Part shown: positions 21,852-32,233 of the stretch, piece by piece | Position numbering within the stretch: position 1 is the stretch's first letter | Layout of the letters: every line of letters starts with the position of its first letter | DNA from: Nephromyces sp. MM_2019 | Taxonomy: Eukaryota; Apicomplexa; Aconoidasida; Nephromycida | Assembly: GCA_015657535.1 (NCBI GenBank) | Contig: JADHZB010001592.1 | Span: forward strand, 1-34,975 | Reading direction: 5' to 3' | Length of the DNA: 34,975 nt | Program-made: the position numbers and the translations under genes | The notes under the pieces: model-generated | What the model was told of the DNA's origin: nothing | Databases searched by the model: none | What the model saw: only the letters and a program-made list of their open reading frames with translations

Positions 21852-24800
21852 AGAGGGAAAGTCTAATTCCTCGTTCAGAAGATTCTGAAGAAACGAAGAA
21901 AGTCCAGGTTTTTGAAGCTGATAGTACGAAACCTTCAAGACCATCAGCTGATAGCTTAATGTATGAGATTTACGAGAATGAAGGAATGTCTTCAGGCGTA
22001 AAAGTAATTCAGAACATGAGCTATCAGCCTCCTCAAGGGGGATTTTCACATGTTAAAAACATGATGAAACTCTTCCAAAAGGATGCAATCTCCCCAAGTT
22101 TAGAGAAGAGAAGCTCAGTGAATCGAAGATTGAGTGCTTGCCAGGAGAGTGCAAACGTGAAGGAGCGAATAACGGCAAATGAAGGTGTGTAGGGTGGATT
22201 GAGGTTTGTGTGTGTGGCGTGTTAGATCGAGGTTTATGGGTGTGTGGGCGTGTGGGTGCGTGTAGTTAAGTGTGTGGATGTTACTGCGAGTATAGAAGAT
22301 TAATCGTTTACAAGCTTGCGTGTGTGCGATAAGTAGATCTTCAGAATTTCTTTTCATTCTCAGCTTATGTTTAGGGCATGTTTCTCTACAGGGGTGTAGT
22401 GTTTAAGTGTGTGGAAAAGCTTTTTCATGAGATATCTCTAAGGATGTATTTTATACGCACACACAAACAAGAGCGCGAAAAAGGAGACAAATAAACAGAT
22501 TCTCCCACACACAGGGCTCAAACAAAGCTCATACACAGAGTACACACAGAGCCTACGCGCACACATCCCCACACACACCCCCGTACGCATGCTCGCACAC
22601 AAACACGTCCCCACACACCCATCCCTACTCACAAGCCCCAGACGCACACAAGTGCACAAGGAGACAAACACCCCTCTCCCACACAAACCCCACACACACG
22701 GCTACCCCTTCTTTCAGGCCAGCTTCATAAGAGCTTTCCATCTGCAGATGGTGTTGCTTTGGAGCAAAAATCTGCAGATATAGAAAGCTCTAAAGTTCTT
22801 CAAAGGGTGCAACAAGCTTCAAAGGATCAGGTAGCAGTAGAAGCATCAAAGAAGGCAAATGAAGAGGAAGGTGTGCGCATAAAGTTGCAATCCTCATCAC
22901 TCTCAGAAGCGATGAATCCAGAGGGTATAAAGCCCTCAAATAGCACTGAAATATCGCAGTCTTTTTGCTGTCAGGAAGGTTTTGTTGAGCAGAGCTTACC
23001 TCCAACGTGTGTGCCTTTAGAAGCTAGTCACTCTTCGTTGATGGTAAGAACAAACTGTTGCTGTCTTTAGAAGCTACGTTTGGGATAAAGTGAGAAGGAT
23101 GCATGTGTGTACTGGGGGGCAGGAGGGGTGTATTGGTGTGTATTTTGGTGTGTGTGTTGGTGTGCGTTGGTGTGTTGGTGGGTGTTGGTATATGCTGATA
23201 GATGTGTACATTTATATCTGCATGTGTGAGCTTTTCGTATGTGTTGGGTGATGTTGGTTGTATGTGCGCTGGGTAAGATGGGTTGGTGGTTTTGTGTGCT
23301 TCACGATATTAATCATACGTGCTTGCTTTACGATGTTGCGTGTGTGTGTGCTTCATCATGTCGCCGTTGTATCTGTGTGTCCCACCTTCGATTCATCTTC
23401 ATCTTCTTAACCCTCCCTTTTTGGATATTTTTGCTGTAAATCTCAACTCATCTCATGCGTTTGCTTCTCAGAGAGACCCCCCCACTAGTCTAGGCTCGGA
23501 GATGCCTCAAGTAGACTTAGCCTCTCAAGTAGCAGTAGAAGATGGAGGTTTGGGGGGTGACCCCTTGGAGGGTATGCCATCTTCTCCACCTATTTTGCCC
23601 TCCGTGAAAGAGAGCCACCCCGAATGTAGCGCACACACCGGTATCTACGAAAAGGACAAGGTTTTAAATGAGGTACCCATCTTCAAGACTACGTTAGCAG
23701 GGGGAAAATTGAATGATTTGAATCGGTTGGCAAGTTACGCTGTGCAGAAGGGGGATGCATTGGAGGTTTCCACCATGCCGGAGGGGGGTGTTTGCAACAT
23801 TGAGGGGGGGTCTCAAAGCAGAGGGTTAGGAACTCACTCCCCTCAAAAAGTTTGTGAAGTTGAAGGTTGTACTTCCCAAGGGGGTATTTGCAGCAGTGAG
23901 GGGGGGTCTCAAATCCTTACTAACCCCCATTCTGTTGAAGTAAGATTTGATAAAGTATGTGGAAATGGGGTGTCAAAAACTCACCCCCCTACTCCACCAA
24001 ATGGCTTACAGCATTCTTCACTTAAATCGCTACCACAACTTGGGGGGTTTGATAATGAAGGGGAGATGAAGACATGCAGTATGTGCAGTGAAGATGCCGG
24101 AGACATCAACATACTAAGCTCATGTGGTGTCTTTGATGAGGAGGGAGCACTTCATAAAGAAGCCGAGACCTTGACACACACACAGCCGCCTGCTGAAAGG
24201 TATTCATCAAAGGGATATAGAGAGTTGCTGTGTGTGTGTGGGTGTGGGTATTTTTGTGTGAGTGTGTGTCAGAGTGTATGTATGTGTGCAGGTCTGTTTG
24301 TGAGTGTATGTGTGGGTGTTTAAAATGATGGCAGATGTGAGGGTTACATCATACTCGTTGGGAAGGTAGGGAAGGTGCTGCCTTTGGCTGCAGCATTACA
24401 GTAGTGTTAGCGCACTCATGATCTTGGTGGAGAGTTGGAATTGTTGAGGGGGGGTTGGGGTGTCTGGTGTCTTGGTGAGGGGTTTAGGGGAGGGAATAGG
24501 GTGTGGGGTGTATTGAAGGGGGGGGGTTAAGGAGGGAGAAAGTATGTGGGGGGCTTATGGGAGAGATTTAGTTTGTGGGGGCTTATTGTGTGGGGTGTCT
24601 TTGTGGGAGTCTTCTGCTGTGGAGGTTTATTCTGTGGGGGGTTTATTCTGTGGGGGGTTTATTCTATAGGGCCTTCTTGAGTAAGGGATTTCTTGTGTGT
24701 GTGAGGTGGATCTAATGCAAGTCATCAGGTAGATTCTCTAAGGCAGACACTGCACACAAGATATTCCTTCATTGCATTTGACTTTGTATATGTGTTTCGA

Positions 24801-27800
24801 ATAGTTGATGAGGCCTCGCACACTACTTCAACCTTGGCTACGGTAAAGCGGCTCCCCCCCTTGTCTCGCCAGTAAGACTAGAGTAGAGCAGCTTCCCATG
24901 CCTTCACCCCCACTAACCCCCTCCCTCCCCACCTCTATGAATCGCTCAAACACATCTTTGCTGCTTTTAGATTTGAAGACAGCTTAGCTAGCAATCTTCC
25001 TAGTGTTGGTGTGAACAACTCCTTTGTAAAAGTTGAAGCCCTTTGTGCGTTAGAGAGCGTTAATGAAGATGACACCCCCCCAGCAGGATTAGCTGCTTTA
25101 AGCCCTCTTGAAGATCATTTATTAGTTTCTTTGGCTGCAGAAGAAGCAACTCGGCAGCCCACTCCGCACACACCGCAATCTCCTGCACATACATCACAAT
25201 CTGATCCCCCCACACTGCAGCCCCCTCCATATACGCCACAATCCCCTCCACACATACCACAATCCCCTCCACATACACCACAATCCTATACACACACGTC
25301 ACAGCCCCAAGCTTCTGAGTCTGGATTTCATTCGAGTTTGACGTGCTCACCTGAACCCGTTCCCCTTCCCAGTGATGAAGCAGTAGCTTCTTGTTCGAAA
25401 GCATCTTCCAGGAGGAGTTTAAGCGCAGCGCAAGAGGAAGGAGTGAGAGGAAGAGAGAGTAAGAAGCAGGTGGCTTTATCAGGATCTCTAATGAGTAGCA
25501 AGTCGATGAAGAAGGAGAAGACTAAGAGTTTAGATGGGGGAGAGGGGGTGAAAGAAGAAAATGCTGAGAAGAGCGTGAGTGAGGGTGGTGGTGTCAGTGT
25601 GTTAGAGGGGTATTTGAAGGAGAAAGAAGACTCTACCACCCCCACAGAGTTGAAGATATCAGCATCTACTCGAAGGTTGAGCGATTTTCCTGATGAAATT
25701 TTGACGAATACTGACGAAGTTATTGAAGCTAAGGAGGTACAATCTTCAGTGTATGTACACCGAACAAAATACATTAGCAGGAAGGATATAGCTCAGTCTG
25801 CGAAGGAGGAGTTGAAGCTTCAGAGTAAGTTAATAGAGGAAGATTCAAAGGAAAAAGCTTCAAGCAGCTTGGAATCTTCAACTAAGAAGAAGTTAATAAG
25901 GAGCAGCAGCATGTTAAGGACGGGTTAGGTTCATTGAGTTGTGTGGGGGGAGGGTGTGGGCGGTTGTCTGTGAGTGGATCTCGGTGTGTGCTTGTGAGCG
26001 CATGGGTGTGTGCCAGTGTGAGTGTGGGTGTTGGGGGATGTGTGTGGGTTTATTGGTGTATGGATGTGTGTATTTGAGTATTTATTGGCGTATAAGTGTG
26101 GGTTTGTGTGTCTGTGTGAGTGTTTGGGTTTGTGTGTTCTGTGTGGTTGTGGGTTTCTGTTTGGGCTTATGAGTGTTTCTGTGTTTCCGTGTGTTTATGA
26201 ATGCTTGTATGTTTCTGTGTTTTTGTGTGGGTATGTGTCTATGGCTGTGTGTTTAATAGTATCTGTTATACCCTCTGCATTATCAATCATTTCTTTGTCT
26301 TGTACTCCCTACTCTTAAGCCTCTTTTCTCTTTCTTTTCTTCGCCCACTCCTTCTCCATCTCCTCCTCTGCATCCTAGTAATTTACCATCAATTACTTGG
26401 TGTGTGCGTCTTTCTCCAGAGAATGAAGCATTGCAAGTACCTTCATCTTCAGAAAGTTTTTCCCGGGAGATACTGCCACACACACGCTATTTAGGGGGAA
26501 GATCTTCAGGGAATACTCTCATAATCGATGATGATACTGCTGCCTCTAAAGTAGCGGTTAGTAACCTTCCTTTCAACTCTTGTGGGTCTTCCACACCATC
26601 CTCTATAGATATAGCATCAAGCGAAGCTGCTGCTTCGAAGAGTCCCCCTCTACCGACTTCAACCTGCAGATCTTCCTCTTCTAAGGTAGCATCAAATCAA
26701 AGCCTTTCTACGGGGCACTCAGCTTCTGGGACTTCCCTATACCCCTCCACCTCCCTGGAGAACTCTGATTCCTCCTCTACCGCTGCTCGAGCTACTCGTT
26801 CCTCCACCCCCACAAAGAGCTCTGGTTCCTCCTCTGCCCTTAATCGAGCTACTCGTTCCTCCACCCCCACAAAGAGCTCTGATTCCTCCTCTACCGCTGC
26901 TCGAGCTACTCGTTCCTCCACCCGACGGAAGAGCTCTGATTCCTCCTCTACTGTCGGTCAAGCTACTTTCTCCTCTACCCCCCTACCTCGCTCTCATCCT
27001 CCTTTACCCCCCCAGTTTCCCTCAATAAAAAAGAGCGCAGAAAGCATGTGTGTGCGTGCTGATGAGGAGCCTCTGCCTCCCACTTTCATTAAGAAGAAGC
27101 GATCTGTCTCAAGCCAATCGTCTAGTGCTGCACTCGATAAAGGGTCCACCAAAAACTCTTATAAACACACAGTAAAGAAGAAGATAGTCCATCGAAGGAG
27201 TAGCATTGCAGAATGTAAGGAGGGGGATGAAAAGGCAGAGCAGCCTGTTGACCGGAAAGATGAAGCTAGTGAGTGCTCCTGAGGTGTATGTGTGTGTCTG
27301 TTGAGGGGGTGGATAGAGTTTTAGTGATAGATGTGTGGTGGGGGGACGGCTAGGGTTTTGGGGGTGTGTTTGTGAAGCCGTAAGGGGAGTTTGGGGGTGT
27401 GTGGTGGGGGAGTGGGGGGAGTTTTGTGGGTGTATGTACGGTGAAGGGATGGAGGAGGTTTCAGGAATGTGTGTGTGGTGAGGGGTTGGGAGCAATTTTT
27501 TGGGTGTGTGCAGTGAGCTCTTAAGCTACGGTATCTGAATATTGCTTGCCTGAGTCAAGTGAGTCTTACTACCTTGTGCGATTGGGCTTGTTTTTTGCTG
27601 CATACACAAGAGTGAAGTATACGAGTATACTATGTCTGACCTTTGCTTGTGTGTGCAGCATTTTCATCATCATTTAATGCTTTGTGGCATCAAACGTCTG
27701 TGTAACTACCCCCATATCGCCATGTGTGCGCACTCCTCTTGTTTGTATGCACTCTTCTCGCTTTTGTGTAATCTTCCCATATGCGTACACTCCTTTTGCC

Positions 27801-30800
27801 TGTGTGCACTCCTCCCATGTATTCACGCTTGTCTTGCGTGTGTGTGTACTTCTCTGGTGTGTGAAAGCTGTCGCTTCAGGTAAGCACAAACTCCATGCAG
27901 CTGATAAAGAAGGTTTTCTTAACTTTTCGGCCTCAAGGTCAGAGTTGGGAACATCTACCAAGACTAAGGGGTCGAAGACTGCGTCTTTATCAGCTCTTCC
28001 GCGGATGAAACGGACCGACAAGGAAAGAGTGACTCACCCACAGGATCGCACACACTCACAAGATCCCACATACAATCCCACAGACCCACATGATCCCCCA
28101 CAGGCGCACAATCCAACACACACACGCAAGCTCAACCGCACACATAGGGATAAATTTGCTTCTCTCGATATAGAAAGCAATCAGTGGAATGAGGAGAACC
28201 TTGCGAAGCTGGAAGACCCCCCTTCTAGTGGCTTAGATTCCCGCACACGCGCGAGCAGCGTGAGTTTAACTCTAGATATCTCTTCTTCTTCGCTTTCTTC
28301 TACCAGCACCTCTCTAAAGAATCCAAAGGCTTATCAAGACTGTGGCAATACCTTCTTCCCCGTCCTCACAGCCACTCAGAGAATGCTTTCTCGAGAGCGT
28401 GTAGCAACTCGGACAACAAACGTAAAAGCTCTGCCACAGTCTTCTCCTCTCGCTATATCCACCCACCACAGTCGCCCTTCCCTGGCGAAGCTACCATGCT
28501 CACCCGCTGGAAACGCTCTGTCTTTGCGTACCTCTTTGAAGAGTGCAGGACGTGGATTCAATCTCAGACCAACTCGTTTTCACGACGTTTCTCCGTTGCT
28601 GTCAATCTCAGAGGAGGAAAGTAGGGGAGGTGCAAACAACACACACACTTGTAACGCCACTCCTAAAACCAAGCTTTCTTCATTGAAGAAGGCTTTGTGC
28701 AGATTAGGAATTGGAGATCCTTATGCATCGATCAAAAACTCAGCTATACAAAGTAGTCTGCCTGGTGAAGCCACAGAGATTGCTCGTGGTGAAGATTCTG
28801 CTTATAATATCACCTCTAACCGGCTACCCTCCCCTCATTCCTCTTCCCCCCTTGCGAAGCAAGGGGAGGATAGTATAAGCGCACGATGTGAGCGATTCAG
28901 GAAGTTTGGAAGAGGAAGGATGCCACCCTGTGAGCAAGCTACACCTATTATAAGCCCACGACCACCGCCCAGTCAGAAGCTCTGCGCTTCACCTATGCTG
29001 TATCATAGCTCTTATGTAGTCCCATCTTTTAGTCCTCTGGCACGCACATCAAGGCTTCAGGGAGAAGAGAAAGCAGAGATTCAACCGTTCTCGTTCTCTC
29101 GCCTCCCTCATGTTCACACGCTGAGCAGCGCACAACATGAAGATCAGCAGAAGCTTTTTCACGAAGAAGAGAGCTTCTCTACTAGCTTTCCAACATATCA
29201 TCTTCCACTGCCTGCATCCTCTCATTCCTACTCCAAATTCGCGAAGAGAAGCTTGCAAAACGGTCCATCTTTTTCTTCACAACATACGTGGCCAAAAGAA
29301 CCCTTTGATAAGCCATCTTCTGGTGGAGAGTATGCTTTTACGGCTTATGATATGGTGCAGGAGAATGCTTTTGAGAGGATGCAAGAGAGTGTGTATGATA
29401 GGATGCAAGATAGGGTGAAACAGCGAACGTTTGATAGGGTGCACGATCAGGTGCAAGAGAGTGCATATGCTAGGGTGCAAGATACCATGCCAGAGAGCCC
29501 CTATGATAGGATGCCAGAGAATATGTTTGAGGCGAATGACGGACAAGACATCTTCTACCTCTCACCACCTTCGCACACAATGCTTTCAGAAACTCCCATA
29601 GCTACCTCTTGTCGTGAAGATGATACTCTCACTTTGGGCTATGAGGATAGCGATTGCAATGCTAGCGAGTCGCACGATGATTTCATCACCCTCCCAGCGT
29701 TAGCTATAGCTTCAGAGTGTGAAGAGTACAACAACATGGCGGTTTTTTCAGTGAAGAACTTGAAAAGATTGCCGTCTTCCGCTGTTTCTTCATCTTCAAC
29801 GGCTGGATGTAGTGGAGTTGGAGTAGAGGCATCTTCAAGAGCTTTTAAAGCAGCTTTAGATCAGCCAGAAGAAGGAGAAAGAGGAAGCTGCTCTCATCAG
29901 CCGGGTTTACAAAGAAGAAATAAGCTCTCTACCTTATCATATCAGCACTATCCGAAGGTGGAGAGAAACTCTTCAACGTCTTCCCTCTTCGATCACAAAG
30001 AGAAGGGAAGCTCGGGGCTCTTGTTGGCCGGAGGAGAAAGAGATTGGGAGAGGTCCAATGTTGGGGATGCTGATGAAGAGCGTGAGTTTGCGACTTTCTC
30101 GGCAACATCTCGGCTTCCTGATGCTGCGAATAACCTCGGATTCAGCGAGTCTCTGCGATCTGCTGAGTGTGTACGTGATGTGCTCGATCGTGATGCTTCC
30201 AGGCTCCCTGAGAGTACCACTAGGAGATACTTCCAGGGTTTACGAGATGATCTTTCTTTTGGTGAGGAGGATAACGCATACTATAATCAACTACCTCATG
30301 GCTATTCGACTTCATATGATCAGCAAAGGCTGGAGGAAGCCCCAGACGTTTGGGTTGAGGGGAGTGAGGTGGGGGAGGGGAGAGAGAGTGATGAGGGAGA
30401 GAATAAAAAGGTGAGTGAAGAAGAGGAGTGTGTGTTGGCTTCTGCATCTCGCAGCAGTGCTTTCCCTGCCTTTAGTGCAGCACATGATAGTAAGCGTCGT
30501 TGGGATGAAGATTTGACTGTTTCAGTGTTGAATGAGTTTGAAGACAACTTCCTTTCTGTTGAGGATGATATAATCAGTCATAATCCTTTTAGCTATGCTA
30601 AGCATAAGTTGTCCTACAGCTGCTTGAAAGCGGAACACACAGCTCTCCTTAGATCAGAGCAGAGAATGAAGCGAAGTTTCGCTTTATGGCGGAGTGGCGC
30701 CCCGCCAGATAACACGCGAAGGGGCTTGCATACACACACGGGAGCAGTACGGGCCTTTCAAGCACCAGCCTATTGGCTGGGGAAGCAAAGGAAGGTTAAG

Positions 30801-32201
30801 GAGCAATTAAACCTTGGGGAACAAATGCAACTAGAGAAGCACATGCCACTCAACCCCCATACACAACACAAAATTCACGCACAGCTCAACCCTGACACAC
30901 AGCTCAATCCCCCCACACACCTCGAAACCTATTCTGGCAAAATGAAGAACGTCTACTCCACCTCAAACACTAGCTTACGCAGATGCAAGGATTCGCCAGC
31001 ACACATAACCCCCTACATGCAAGATCTCAGTACCAACTCCATGGATGCTTATACACACGCTTGTAGAGAGGCTAATGCAAGGATCTCTCAATTAATGCAT
31101 GAAGATGATGGGAGTTTCTCTGAGAGAAGCAGAGAGCTTTTTAAGTCTTTGAAGAGTGTGCTCGAATCTATTCAACGAGAAAGCAGCTCTACAGCCTCTT
31201 CTTCCTACTCCTCCAGAGCTCTCTCTAGGCTGAATAGTCTAGTGGATTGCCTTCGTCAGTTAACTCAGGTGAAGAGCAGAAACAGCTTGCCGTTTTCTCG
31301 GGGGGGAAGTTCCTTTCCACACATACACAATAGCGTCGCATACTGTGAAGTTGCTACTACTAGCAGTGTGTCTACCCCGAGAGACGCTGGGGGGATGGCT
31401 CACCTTCCTGGAGGAGGCGATCTCAGCCCTTTCAAGACCCTAGAAGAGGAGAGTTTGGCGTTTCTTCACAGTTGGAATGAGGAAGTTACGATGGGGGAGG
31501 GGGGTTTGAGGGGGGAGAGGTTGGAGGGAGGAGGGTTGAAAATGAGGGAGGAAGCAGATTTACAGAGTAAAAATTTTGATTTGACTGAGAAGAGCTGGAT
31601 AACTGAGGGTTTGCCCGAAGGTCTGCAGCTATTGTCAAGGCTTGGGGATTCTACGATGAAGAGCAAGAAGAAGCATCAGAAGAGAGTTGTGGCTAAGCCG
31701 GTGTGTGGTTGTTGTAGGAGGGGTTGGGGGGGCTAGTGGGGAGGGGAAAGGGGACGTATTGAGGTTGTGTGGGGTGGTGAATTTGTTGGGTGTGGTGGGT
31801 GTGGTGGGTGTTTGTGTGGGGGTGTGTGTAGTGCCCTTGGTGGGTGTAATCAGGTATATTTATACGGTAGCATGTGCTGTGGCAGGCTGAGGTGTCGGGT
31901 TTTATGGCTTATACAAGCTTCATCTCACCTTCATCGCTGTGTGTGTTTGATTTCCACTCTCATCTTATCTTCATGCCTGTGTGTGTTTGCTTCGGTTTTC
32001 ACCATTGCAGCTTGGTGCTATCCCTGCTGAGAAGCTCAACCGCTATAGGATGCCTAGTAGTGATGGTGTACAGGTTCCTGCGGTAAGTGAGGAGGTTGTA
32101 AAGGCTTCAACGAGGAAGCCATAGTCAACAGGGTGATGCTTATTCACCTCTTCTCTGCTCACGCAGAGTGCATTTACACCATCTAGTATGTGTGTGTGTG
32201 T

Positions 32202-32233
<32 letters not shown>

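Noticed and set aside
27684..27879. In-frame 5' extension of exon 6 starting with its own ATG
   Set aside because: Composition (Cys/Val/Ser from GT-rich DNA) is intron-like, and the acceptor at 27879 restores phase with exon 5. A separate gene starting here remains possible but is less likely.
32167..32185. 19-nt cassette with good splice sites (CGCAG and GTATGT) in intron 7
   Set aside because: Including it shifts the frame of exon 8. At most it is an alternative exon, so it was left out of the model.
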